Shown piece after piece: positions 27,191-35,317 of a stretch of DNA of 64,000 nucleotides. Under the pieces are notes generated by a model, which was not told where the DNA came from, did no database searches, and saw nothing but the letters and a program-made list of their open reading frames with translations. The translations under genes and the position numbers were made by a program. Source of the stretch: Cryomorpha sp963748925 (GTDB taxonomy: Bacteria; Bacteroidota; Bacteroidia; Flavobacteriales_D; Cryomorphaceae); the NCBI GenBank assembly GCA_963748925.1, contig CAVVKG010000003.1:310001-374000 (forward strand). Direction: 5' to 3'. Position 1 is the first letter of the stretch; each line of letters starts with the position of its first letter.

Positions 27191-27227
27191 AAAAGCCGCC
27201 GTTCCTCAGGGTTCGGCGGTTTTTTTG
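27191..27227 (+). terminator. Rho-independent terminator after hpf
   Basis: AAAAGCCGCCG and CGGCGGTTTTTTT form a strong GC stem around a twelve-base loop, followed by seven T. It lies about 30 bases after the hpf stop. It may also serve the convergent purC gene. Confidence 0.85.
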
Positions 27228-27403
27228 TGAATGAGTTTATATGTGAGCGTCCCGGTCTTAAAAAAGGTTCCGTTACAACGAATACCTCCCAAGGTTGCAA
27301 GATTTTTTAACTATTAACCCTGGTCAATGCTATGTCAATCCAATGGTGATTCACCCAAACGCAACCAGCACCAGGAGTGTATCCTAATAATATTAGAATG
27401 TGC

Positions 27404-28351
27404 TTAAACAGCCGAATTCAGATAATCCTGAGTATCTTTTTGTAGTTTTTTGGCCGTTATTTGAGCCTTTTCCCGATCAAACTTTTCACCAATAATTAGC
27501 TCGTACAGCTCAATATATCGCTCGCTTATCGTGTTTACCCATTCATCAGACATCTCGGGCACAGTTTGCCCATCTTTCCCCTGAAAATCATTTGCAATAA
27601 GCCATTCGCGTACAAACTCTTTAGAAAGTTGCTTTTGGGATTCGCCTTTTTGCTGACGCTCCGTATAGCCATCCGCATAAAAATACCGGGAAGAATCAGG
27701 AGTATGAATTTCATCCATCAACACAACCTCTCCGTTGCGCATTCCAAACTCATATTTAGTATCCACGAGAATTAACCCTTTTTCTGCCGCCATCCTGGTG
27801 CCACGCTCAAATAGCTCACGTGTGTAGCGCTCCATTTTTTCATAAGCATCCTTGGGAACAATGTTTTGCGCCAGAATATCTTCTCGCGAAATATCCTCAT
27901 CGTGGCCTTCATCTGCTTTTGTAGCCGGGGTAATAATTGGCTCCGGAAATTTGTCGTGTTCTTTCATCCCTTCAGGCATGGTTACACCGCAAAGCACGCG
28001 CTCGCCAGAGCGGTAGGTGCGCCATGCATGTCCTGTGAGGTATCCGCGTATCACCATCTCTACTCTAAATGGCTCGCACCGGTGACCTACAGCTACATTC
28101 GGGGCAGGAGTTCCAAGCAGCCAGTTAGGACAAATGTCGGCTGTGCTATTCAGGAATTTTGCTGCTATTTGGTTTAATACTGCGCCTTTAAAGGGTATGC
28201 CTTTCGGCAAAATAACGTCGAATGCTGAAATGCGATCACTCGCTATCATAACGAGCAAATCGTTTTTAATGGAGTAAACATCTCTTACTTTGCCGTGATA
28301 GACCCCCGTTTGTTGGTCAAACTCAAATTCTGTATCGGTAAGCGTTTTCAT
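27404..28351 (-). CDS. purC: Phosphoribosylaminoimidazole-succinocarboxamide synthase
   Basis: A 315-residue SAICAR synthetase, the seventh step of de novo purine synthesis. Family motifs are GKVRDVYSI near residue 20, MIASDRISAFDVILPKGIPFKG near residue 37, EMVIRGYLTGHAWR and LVDTKYEFG and later DSSRYF (ATP site). The length matches the longer form used in Bacteroidetes and eukaryotes. It overlaps the end of phoH by four bases and is therefore co-transcribed with it. Confidence 0.95.
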   Translation of the reverse strand: MKTLTDTEFEFDQQTGVYHGKVRDVYSIKNDLLVMIASDRISAFDVILPKGIPFKGAVLNQIAAKFLNSTADICPNWLLGTPAPNVAVGHRCEPFRVEMVIRGYLTGHAWRTYRSGERVLCGVTMPEGMKEHDKFPEPIITPATKADEGHDEDISREDILAQNIVPKDAYEKMERYTRELFERGTRMAAEKGLILVDTKYEFGMRNGEVVLMDEIHTPDSSRYFYADGYTERQQKGESQKQLSKEFVREWLIANDFQGKDGQTVPEMSDEWVNTISERYIELYELIIGEKFDREKAQITAKKLQKDTQDYLNSAV

Positions 28352-29301
28352 TCGTTTTCTTGTTTCTCTTTTTCGAAAGCCTTGATAATTCTTTTTACTA
28401 ATTGGTGGCGTATCACATCATTTTCGTTGAGGTAAACAACGCCGATCCCTGGAATATCTTTTAGGTAGCGCAGGGTGTGAACAAGACCGCTAGCCTGTTT
28501 TTTTGGTAAATCTATTTGAGTTAAATCGCCGGTGATCATAAATCGGGCAGACTGACCCATTCTCGTCAGAAACATTTTCAATTGCGAGGTAGTGGCATTT
28601 TGAGCTTCGTCGAGAATTACAAAAGCCTTATCAAGTGTGCGTCCGCGCATGTAGGCAAGCGGAGCAATCTGTATGGTGCCTGCCTCCAGGAAGTCCCGTA
28701 ACCTTTCGGGGGGTATCATATCTCTCAGCGCATCGTAGAGCGGCTGCAGATACGGATCGAGCTTGTCCTTCAGATCTCCCGGAAGGAAGCCTAGATTCTC
28801 ACCGGCCTCAACTGCCGGTCGGGTCAAAATAATTTTTCTAACTTCTTTATTCTTAAGCGCCCGAACGGCAAGAGCCACAGCAGTATATGTCTTACCGGTA
28901 CCTGCGGGGCCAATGGTAAAAACCATATCATTTTTTTCCGATAGCTCGACCATTTTTCGCTGGTTGGCTGTTCTGGCCTTTACCTGGAGGCCACTATTGC
29001 CGTGTACCAATATGTCATCGCCTCCGTTATTGGCAAGAACCGCATCAGCTTCTTCATTCATCAGGCGCTCAATGTTGTTTTCGGTAAGTCTGTTGTATTT
29101 TCTAAAGTGCTCAAGAAAAAGTTTGATTTTATCTTCAAACCTGTCCATCTCAGCTTCTTCGCCAATAGCTTTAATAATATCGCCTCGTGCGATAAGCTTA
29201 AGCTTAGGGAAGTGCTTGCCAATAAACTGAAATTTCTTGTTGTTAACCCCAAACAATTCGAGGGGGTCTATGGATTCAATTTGGATAATTCGCTCGTTCA
29301 A
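28348..29301 (-). CDS. phoH: PhoH family ATPase
   Basis: A 317-residue ATPase of the PhoH family, implicated in RNA metabolism. Walker A is GPAGTGKT at about residues 131-138 and Walker B is VILDEAQNAT near residue 222. An N-terminal KH-like stretch lies at residues 10-60. The start is a TTG at 29299-29301, giving the family-typical beginning NERIIQIESIDPLELFGVNN. It leads a two-gene unit with purC, a combination often seen in Flavobacteriia. Confidence 0.92.
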   Translation of the reverse strand: MNERIIQIESIDPLELFGVNNKKFQFIGKHFPKLKLIARGDIIKAIGEEAEMDRFEDKIKLFLEHFRKYNRLTENNIERLMNEEADAVLANNGGDDILVHGNSGLQVKARTANQRKMVELSEKNDMVFTIGPAGTGKTYTAVALAVRALKNKEVRKIILTRPAVEAGENLGFLPGDLKDKLDPYLQPLYDALRDMIPPERLRDFLEAGTIQIAPLAYMRGRTLDKAFVILDEAQNATTSQLKMFLTRMGQSARFMITGDLTQIDLPKKQASGLVHTLRYLKDIPGIGVVYLNENDVIRHQLVKRIIKAFEKEKQENE

Positions 29302-29364
29302 TAAGTTAGGGTTAGAGTGTTTTATGTTCCTGCAAAGTCCGCCAAAGCGGTCATTAAATTTACT

Positions 29365-29372
29365 TACTTTTG
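29365..29372 (+). promoter_or_regulatory. Candidate -7 element for the SAM hydrolase-type gene
   Basis: TACTTTTG matches TAnnTTTG and lies about 60 bases before the ATG at 29433, leaving a leader of about 55 bases. No clear -33 TTG is present. Confidence 0.45.
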
Positions 29373-29432
29373 CCGTCGAAAATAAGCATAATTTATTCGA
29401 GTTATGTTCACTTTCTGCTCTTAAAAATCAAC

Positions 29433-30233
29433 ATGAATATTGTAACCCTCACATCTGACCTTGGCACAAAAGACTACTATTTGGCCAGTGTTAAAGCTGC
29501 TGCGCTTAGGCAGATAGCGGATGTTCAGTGGGTTGATATATCTCATCACATCCCGCCATTTGACATGGCAAAGGCTGCATTTGTGTTAAAAAATGTATGG
29601 AAGGACTTCCCAAATGGAACCATTCATATAGTTGGAGTAGACAGCGATTGGCGTCAGGCATCGCCATATGTTGTGATTTTAAAAGATGGTCAGTATTTCA
29701 TTGGTTCAGACAATGGTTTTTTCTCGCTTCTATTTGATGGCGAGCCTGCAGATGAAATCTATGTGCTCAATATGGCGGGCGATGAAGATTTGAGCTTCCC
29801 TACCAAATCCATTTTTATTCCCACTGTTGCGCTGATGACTGAGGGCAAGGCAATGTCGGAGATCGGAACCTTGAAAGATGACTATCTCCGCAGGCCGGGG
29901 TTAAATCCTGTTATTGAATACAACAACATTCGTGGAATGGCTATTTATGTAGATGGCTACGGAAACGTGATCACCAATATTTCAAAATCACTTTTTGAGG
30001 AGGTTGTGGGCAAAAAGGACTTTCACATTGTTTTACGGCGGGGCGATAGTGAGCTTAACCGGATAAGCCGTGCCTACAATGAGGTTCCTGAAGGGGAGAA
30101 GCTTGCCATTTTTACAAGTGGAGGATATCTTGAAATCGCCATAAACCGAGGGGTTGAGGGCAGTGGAGGCGGAGCATCTGATCTTTTAGGAATCCGTGAG
30201 AACGACATTATTAGAATCGAAATAGACGAGTAG
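29433..30233 (+). CDS. SAM hydrolase / SAM hydroxide adenosyltransferase (DUF62)
   Basis: A 266-residue protein of the fluorinase/DUF62 superfamily, which splits S-adenosylmethionine by attack of water to give adenosine and methionine. It begins NIVTLTSDLGTKDYYLASVKAAALRQ, the standard opening with the conserved TLTSDxG. Other conserved parts are DISHHIPPFDMAKAAFVL, YFIGSDNGFFS and DGYGNVITNI. The upstream ATG at 29370 is out of keeping with family length, so the ATG at 29433 was chosen. Genuine halogenases carry a specific loop that I do not see here. Confidence 0.9.
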   Translation: MNIVTLTSDLGTKDYYLASVKAAALRQIADVQWVDISHHIPPFDMAKAAFVLKNVWKDFPNGTIHIVGVDSDWRQASPYVVILKDGQYFIGSDNGFFSLLFDGEPADEIYVLNMAGDEDLSFPTKSIFIPTVALMTEGKAMSEIGTLKDDYLRRPGLNPVIEYNNIRGMAIYVDGYGNVITNISKSLFEEVVGKKDFHIVLRRGDSELNRISRAYNEVPEGEKLAIFTSGGYLEIAINRGVEGSGGGASDLLGIRENDIIRIEIDE

Positions 30234-30325
30234 ACTGCAACAATTATTGCATAAAATGGTTTATTTTTGGAAAAGGCACTTCGATTTGGTTCGATAGTTG
30301 CTTAGATTTTGTCAAATAAAATCAA

Positions 30326-30574
30326 ATGGTTTCAAAAGCTGACTTTCAGAAATGTAGATTGACGGCTCGCAAAAAGCTCCTGCAAGATTCAGGGACTCAC
30401 GTTGCCAGCCGCTATTATCGCGCTTATGCGGTTCACCTTTATTCTGTAAGCAACTTTTATGTAGAGCTGTGGACCCGTATGGATTTCGACCAGATATGCT
30501 GGATTGAAATAGCCGATTCCGGAAATGTAGCCGACAATTATGCCGGGAAAGTTGATTTGAAAGGACTTTTCTAA
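30326..30574 (+). CDS. Small conserved protein of unknown function
   Basis: An 82-residue protein with the segment SRYYRAYAVHLYSVSNFYVELWTRMDFDQICWIEIAD. I recall similar 60-80-residue proteins in Flavobacteriia with the pattern Y-x-V-x-L-Y-x-x-x-N-F-Y-V-E-V-W, so it is probably a real gene, but its role is unknown. There is no signal peptide or membrane helix. It lies about 90 bases after the SAM hydrolase gene; a small palindrome (TAAGCC/GGCTTA) follows its stop. Confidence 0.6.
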   Translation: MVSKADFQKCRLTARKKLLQDSGTHVASRYYRAYAVHLYSVSNFYVELWTRMDFDQICWIEIADSGNVADNYAGKVDLKGLF

Positions 30575-30775
30575 GCCGAATGGCTTAAAGTCGCGAGCCG
30601 GTCTCATCGTTTAACAGTTTTATATTGAATCTGAAAGGACCGCTTCAAGCATCAGGCAATCTATTTACAGCAGCTAAAACTACAGCACATAAAACTTCTC
30701 AGGAAACGCTCATATCTTTTCTTAGCAATAAAGCTTTTTGCAGACTTAAAGAATTAAAAAGCAGCAACGCAACTT

Positions 30776-31513
30776 TCAAACTCCTCCAGAATTCCAAATC
30801 TCCCAGCTCAGCTCAGCCTGAATCTTTAGCATGCTCAACCCATTTACCGTAAGGGCACCCTGGCTCTTACCGCGACGCAAAAATTCGGTTTCTGCGGGGT
30901 TGTAAGTAAGGTCGTAGAGGAGGTGGTCAGGAACAAGAAATTCATACGGAATATCTGGAGCCGAATCAATATCAGGAAACATGCCCAAAGGAGTAGTATT
31001 TACGATCAGCCTAAAAGCTTTGACAGTGTTCTGATTGATATCTGAATACGCAAGCTGTCCTTCTTTTGGCGATCTGCTGGCGAACATAACGTCGAGCCCT
31101 ATTTGCCGCAAGGCGAAGGCAACTGCTTTTGAAGCTCCGCCTGTGCCGAGAATGAGTGCGCGTTCCATTCCGTGAGCAAGAAAGGGCTTTATGCTGGCGC
31201 TAAACCCTGAGGCATCGGTGTTGTAGCCGGTCGTATGGCCATCGCGAATGCTGACACTGTTTACTGAGCCAATTTCCTTTGCCGTGTTATCGAGTTTATC
31301 CAAAAATGGAATAATCTCTGTTTTATACGGAATGGTTACGCTGAGGCCGCGAAGATTTGGATGTTGTTTTATTAGCGGTACAAAGTCTTCGATATTAGGC
31401 AATTCGAAGTTGAGAAACGTGCCTTCAATATTCTCCTTTTCAAATTTTTTGGTGAAATAGGCTTGGGAGAAGGAGTGTTTCAGTGTTTTGCCGATAAGGC
31501 CGTAGTCGTTCAT
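30776..31513 (-). CDS. aroE: Shikimate dehydrogenase
   Basis: A 245-residue NADP-dependent enzyme of aromatic amino-acid synthesis. Features are GLIGKTLKHSFSQAYFTKKF at the start (SxS shikimate site), LRGLSVTIPYKTEIIPFLD with the catalytic Lys, GYNTDASGF and the dinucleotide site ILGTGGASKAVAFAL. The ATG at 31513 is the family start; the frame extends upstream to 31561 without evidence. It begins one base after the DUF368 stop, so it is the last gene of a five-gene minus-strand unit. Confidence 0.94.
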   Translation of the reverse strand: MNDYGLIGKTLKHSFSQAYFTKKFEKENIEGTFLNFELPNIEDFVPLIKQHPNLRGLSVTIPYKTEIIPFLDKLDNTAKEIGSVNSVSIRDGHTTGYNTDASGFSASIKPFLAHGMERALILGTGGASKAVAFALRQIGLDVMFASRSPKEGQLAYSDINQNTVKAFRLIVNTTPLGMFPDIDSAPDIPYEFLVPDHLLYDLTYNPAETEFLRRGKSQGALTVNGLSMLKIQAELSWEIWNSGGV

Positions 31514-31514
31514 A

Positions 31515-32456
31515 CTACGCTTTTTTTGCCGAAACGCGGTCAAGAATAAAGATGATCGCAATACCCACGAGCGCCATGATAATTGCCATAGATAGCTGTG
31601 AAGGCTCTCCTGTTAATTCAGTGAATGTGCCGGGAAGAATATTCTCCTCAACAAGTGGGACAATTTTTTCATTCGGTTCACCGGGATGCTTCACCACTAC
31701 TTCCAGCACTTCCTTCCAGGGCCATATTTTATTCAGGGATCCAAGCAAGAATCCCGAAAGTGTAGCCACTGTTATGTCGTGATACCTGCTAAACATAAAC
31801 TTTAAGAACTTGCTGAAAATAAGGAGACCTGTTACGGCTCCTGCCATAAAAACAAGGAGAGTGCCAATAGCTCTGTCGCTTACTGCGGTGAGCACGGTAA
31901 AGTAAGAACCCAGTAGAATGAGAATAAAGCTACCGGAAATGCCAGGAAGAATCATGGCACAAATGGCTATCATTCCTGAAACGAAAAGATACCAAAGGGC
32001 TCCGGGATCTGATACCGGAGGTAAATCGGTGAGGAGCCAGGCGATAATAGCACCGGCTGCAAAGGCAAAGTAGCGCGTTCCACTCCAGTTTTTTACTTTT
32101 CTGGCTACCAGTGGAATGCTCGCTAAAATTAATCCAAAGAAAAAAGACCAGGTGGCAATGGGTTCGTTTTCCAGCAGGTACGAAATTAGTTTCGCCAGAC
32201 TGAGAATGCTGATTGCAATTCCGCTAAGAACGGCAAGCAGGAAATTTCCATTCATCGCTTTCCAAAAAGGCTTGATTCCTTCCTTAAATAGAATGCGAAT
32301 GGTTTTGAAATTTACACGGCTAATTGTGTCAATAAGCTCTTCGTAAATACCTGAAATAAAAGCTATTGTTCCTCCTGAAACACCTGGAACTACATCGGCA
32401 GCACCCATGCCCATACCTTTGAGGACGAGTAGAGAATAATCGCGAAAGCTACGCAT
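31515..32456 (-). CDS. DUF368 polyprenyl-phosphate transporter family protein
   Basis: A 313-residue multi-pass membrane protein. Two family motifs occur: GMGMGAADVVPGVSGGTIAFISGIYEELI near the start and MILPGISGSFILILLGSYF near residue 170, reflecting an internal duplication. DUF368 proteins (PopT) were shown in other bacteria to recycle undecaprenyl phosphate across the membrane for peptidoglycan and polysaccharide synthesis. It sits one base after the rhodanese stop and one base before aroE. The functional assignment rests on family knowledge, not on visible catalytic residues. Confidence 0.9.
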   Translation of the reverse strand: MRSFRDYSLLVLKGMGMGAADVVPGVSGGTIAFISGIYEELIDTISRVNFKTIRILFKEGIKPFWKAMNGNFLLAVLSGIAISILSLAKLISYLLENEPIATWSFFFGLILASIPLVARKVKNWSGTRYFAFAAGAIIAWLLTDLPPVSDPGALWYLFVSGMIAICAMILPGISGSFILILLGSYFTVLTAVSDRAIGTLLVFMAGAVTGLLIFSKFLKFMFSRYHDITVATLSGFLLGSLNKIWPWKEVLEVVVKHPGEPNEKIVPLVEENILPGTFTELTGEPSQLSMAIIMALVGIAIIFILDRVSAKKA

Positions 32457-32457
32457 A

Positions 32458-32775
32458 TTAGTAAACTATTATTTGAGGGTCAACTTGTTCAGCCCAGGCT
32501 TCAATTCCACCTTCTAAATGATAGAGGTTATCAAAGCCTTTTTGTGTTTCAAGGGCAAAAATCATTGCTGTGGCACGAGCTCCGCTGCGGCAGTGTATCA
32601 CTACGGGGCAATCTCTCCGAATTTTATCGCAGTGTTCCATAACATCAGCCATGGGGATATGTTTTCCACCGATATTTCCGGAATCTACTTCGTGGTATTC
32701 CCGAATATCGATTATCTGAATAGTTTCACCGTCAACAAGCTTTTGCTTTAGCTCTTTGGGGGTAAGCTCTTTCAT
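32458..32775 (-). CDS. Rhodanese-like sulfurtransferase domain protein
   Basis: A 105-residue single rhodanese domain. The active-site loop is VVIHCRSGARATA with Cys62, and the domain starts at the N-terminus with LVDGETIQIIDIREYHEVDSGNI. The cysteine and basic residues of the loop are intact, so sulfur transfer is plausible. The ATG at 32773-32775 was chosen; the frame continues upstream to 32829. It follows comA by 89 bases and precedes DUF368 by one base. A link to sulfite supply for ComA is suggested by position only. Confidence 0.9.
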   Translation of the reverse strand: MKELTPKELKQKLVDGETIQIIDIREYHEVDSGNIGGKHIPMADVMEHCDKIRRDCPVVIHCRSGARATAMIFALETQKGFDNLYHLEGGIEAWAEQVDPQIIVY

Positions 32776-32864
32776 GGAGTATATATTGTATTTGTCATTA
32801 AAATGAAGTGTCCTTGCAAGAAAGATCAATTATAAAAAAGCTATTGAACCTTGCGGAGCACTAA

Positions 32865-33650
32865 TTAAGGACGAAAGGTATTGGTCACTTCTTCTGGCAA
32901 ATGCTCGAAGAAAGTATCTCCACGAAGACCTATGCGCAAGGTTTCCAGTGGAATAACGTCGTATGGAGCAATATTGCCAAGATTTACATTTGGACCTATC
33001 AGCTTGATAAACCAAACTTGTTGTGCTTTTTGTGGAGCTTCCCAAAGAATATCTTCAGAGGCTACTTTTGCCAGAATTTTATTTACCAATACCACGTGAG
33101 CTGTTCCGTTTGGTCTGTAAATTCCAACATTTCCGCTTTCGCGGGCTTCGGCAATTACCTTCCAGCTTCCGGCTTTTAGCTCGGTATCCATCATCTTAAC
33201 CCATTTTCCGGGAGCGATTAAAATCCCTTCTTCTTTCGATCCCACTTCAGAGAGTACGCGGTAATCTTTGGCAAGTTTAGAGATGTATTCTAATTTGTCA
33301 TCGTGCGGCAAGTGGATACTTCCATCAGAAACTTCTACAGTTTCCAACCCGAATTTATCCAGGACCTTGCGGTACTCATCAAACATATTCCGGGCGATGA
33401 AAGCTTCAAATAGCGTACCTCCCAGATATACTTTCATATCGGCCTCGTGGTAAAGCTTGATCTTGGCTTGCAGGTCTTTGGTAAGGTAGGAAGTACCAAA
33501 TCCCAACTTTACAATATCAGTAAGTGTTCCGTTTGCATCCAGAAAGTTTTCTGCGCCTTTGAGGCTCAGTCCTTTGTCCATGACCATAGTGAGGCCATTG
33601 GAACGGGGTCTTTCTGTACGTTCAGGAATAAATGGTAAATCAAAGTTCAT
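32865..33650 (-). CDS. comA: Phosphosulfolactate synthase ComA
   Basis: A 261-residue TIM-barrel enzyme that adds sulfite to phosphoenolpyruvate to give (R)-phospho-3-sulfolactate. The start LPFIPERTERPRSNGLTMVMDKGLSL and the segments VKLGFGTSYL, VYLGGTLFEAFI, VEVSDGSIHLP and YRVLSEVGSKE match the family. It overlaps the end of the TPR gene by 11 bases and is followed by the rhodanese. Together with ComB at 22.7 kb it would give sulfolactate, a precursor of coenzyme M in archaea and of cysteate or sulfonolipids in bacteria. Confidence 0.9.
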   Translation of the reverse strand: MNFDLPFIPERTERPRSNGLTMVMDKGLSLKGAENFLDANGTLTDIVKLGFGTSYLTKDLQAKIKLYHEADMKVYLGGTLFEAFIARNMFDEYRKVLDKFGLETVEVSDGSIHLPHDDKLEYISKLAKDYRVLSEVGSKEEGILIAPGKWVKMMDTELKAGSWKVIAEARESGNVGIYRPNGTAHVVLVNKILAKVASEDILWEAPQKAQQVWFIKLIGPNVNLGNIAPYDVIPLETLRIGLRGDTFFEHLPEEVTNTFRP

Positions 33651-35067
33651 CTTTGCTTGGCGCTTGAGTGTATAATTCTAAAAGGGCTGCAATATTGGGA
33701 ATTTGTATTGACTCTGGAAAGATGCTGAGGAAATATTTACAACCTTTAGAATTTAGAACCAAGGCATCTGCGAGTGCTTCTCCTCCCGCATCAACCCTTC
33801 CGGCCTTGATTAGGTGCTTGACTTTTTGCCAGTTAATGTCCTGGAAATCGTAAGAATTTAAAGCTGCGAGCTCTAGAGTTTCTACAGCTTTTAAGTGACC
33901 GTGGTTTATTGCGCGCGCATCAGCCAGACCGATCCACGACTCCTCATCTTCTTCAAATAGCCCGGTCATTTTTTCGTATGCGCTCTCTGCTTTTACGAAA
34001 TCCCCGTTCTTCACGAGCATTTCAGCATAAATATGCCAATTGTCCATATTCATCTCGTCGTATGACAGTGCTTCTCTGTAGAGTCTGAGCGCTTCGGTAA
34101 AGTTATTCTCAAATTCTTTTACTGCACCCAATCCCATAAGGGCATCTATATATTTGGGGTCGAGGCTAAGCGACTCTAAATAATTGCATTCAGCCATAGA
34201 CCATAATTCTAAGCGCTCGTAGCATTCGCCAATAGCGGCAAAAACCATCGGGTTTTTAGGATCGTAGTCCAGAGATTCCAGGTAGGCGTCAATAGCCAGC
34301 TTGTCCATGTCGCAGCTCGTTAGCATGTTGGCATGAAGAATATGAGCGTTTACAAAATCCTCTTTAATGGCCAGGCAAAATCCCACAGATTCTATTGCCT
34401 TTTCAAAAAGGCCAAGCTTTTCGTAGCACAGCGCAAGATTGTACCAGCCTACAAAACTGTAAGGGTATTGATCAACATAATCTTGAAAATAATCTACTCC
34501 ATTTTCAAGATCCTGGGCCATATCGTAGCAATATCCCAGCTCGAAAAGGCTAGGCTCGTGCTCCGGATTTATTTCCAGTGATTGTTTTAAACTCGTAATT
34601 GCACCGGCATAATCTTCTACCATTTCCTGCTCAAAGGCCAGGTCGAGGTAGATGTCCTCCTTATTTTCGGAAGTGGCGTTGAGTGCTTTTATGAGACAAG
34701 ATTTCGTCCCCTCGTAATCGCTGAGGTTTCTATGCACCACTGCTTTAAAAAGAAGCATTTCGGTATTCATAGGCTCGGCGGCCTCCAGATAGTTAAGTAT
34801 TTCCAGTGCTTTGTTTGGCTTCTTTCCTATTAAAAGGGTGTGTGCTTGTTTAAGCAGCAGAGCTGAACTTTGCGGAAATAACGTTAAACCATGCTGAACT
34901 GCTTTCTTCGCTTTGTGATGAATGCCCCGCTCAATATAGTGATCGACCAAAATTTCAATTTCTTCTACATCGAAGAAATAAGAATTTCGCGATTTAAGCA
35001 TTTCTTCAAATTTCTCTACGAGTCTGGGATTAGACTCACTAAATAAATTGCTTGAGTACTCCGTCAT
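33640..35067 (-). CDS. Tetratricopeptide repeat protein
   Basis: A 475-residue cytoplasmic protein built mainly from TPR units, for example SVGWYNLALCYEKLGLFEKAIESVGFCLAI-type helical pairs and PKYIDALMGLGAVKEFENNFTEALRLYREAL, each followed by a Pro-containing turn. There is no signal peptide or membrane segment. The N-terminal 30 residues (NLFSESNPRLVEKFEEMLKS) are more variable. Similar proteins lead the DUF368-aroE cluster in other Flavobacteriia. It is the first gene of a five-gene unit and probably a scaffold; no partner is identified. Confidence 0.85.
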   Translation of the reverse strand: MTEYSSNLFSESNPRLVEKFEEMLKSRNSYFFDVEEIEILVDHYIERGIHHKAKKAVQHGLTLFPQSSALLLKQAHTLLIGKKPNKALEILNYLEAAEPMNTEMLLFKAVVHRNLSDYEGTKSCLIKALNATSENKEDIYLDLAFEQEMVEDYAGAITSLKQSLEINPEHEPSLFELGYCYDMAQDLENGVDYFQDYVDQYPYSFVGWYNLALCYEKLGLFEKAIESVGFCLAIKEDFVNAHILHANMLTSCDMDKLAIDAYLESLDYDPKNPMVFAAIGECYERLELWSMAECNYLESLSLDPKYIDALMGLGAVKEFENNFTEALRLYREALSYDEMNMDNWHIYAEMLVKNGDFVKAESAYEKMTGLFEEDEESWIGLADARAINHGHLKAVETLELAALNSYDFQDINWQKVKHLIKAGRVDAGGEALADALVLNSKGCKYFLSIFPESIQIPNIAALLELYTQAPSKDEL

Positions 35068-35092
35068 AGGCGTTGTTATGTGCGATCCTTGT

Positions 35093-35100
35093 CAAATTTA
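35093..35100 (-). promoter_or_regulatory. Candidate -7 element for the TPR-comA-rhodanese-DUF368-aroE unit
   Basis: TAAATTTG on the minus strand matches TAnnTTTG. It lies 26 bases before the ATG of the TPR gene. No clear -33 element precedes it. Confidence 0.4.
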
Positions 35101-35269
35101 TAAAAAGACACACCTTAAGTTCTGTCAGTGAATAATTGTTTTTAACAATGAAATGCACAATTAAATTTTAACATTCCAAGGGTCATTATTCCCCAAAAGA
35201 CTACACAAAGGTAAGCTATTTCGTAACCAAATGCACATTTATGAAAGTGAATAAAATTGCCTTATTCCA

Positions 35270-35301
35270 TTGGGCGGTTCTCCTACGTAATCATACCTTT
35301 G
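35270..35301 (+). promoter_or_regulatory. Bacteroidetes-type promoter of glmM
   Basis: A TTG at 35270-35272 and TACCTTTG at 35294-35301 are separated by 21 bases, which fits the -33/-7 promoter of this phylum. The glmM TTG start follows 17 bases later. Confidence 0.65.
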
Positions 35302-35317
35302 CGAAAAATTACTTGAT

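Noticed and set aside
30625..30852. A 75-codon plus-strand frame overlapping the end of aroE
   Set aside because: It overlaps the real aroE gene on the other strand and has no family resemblance.
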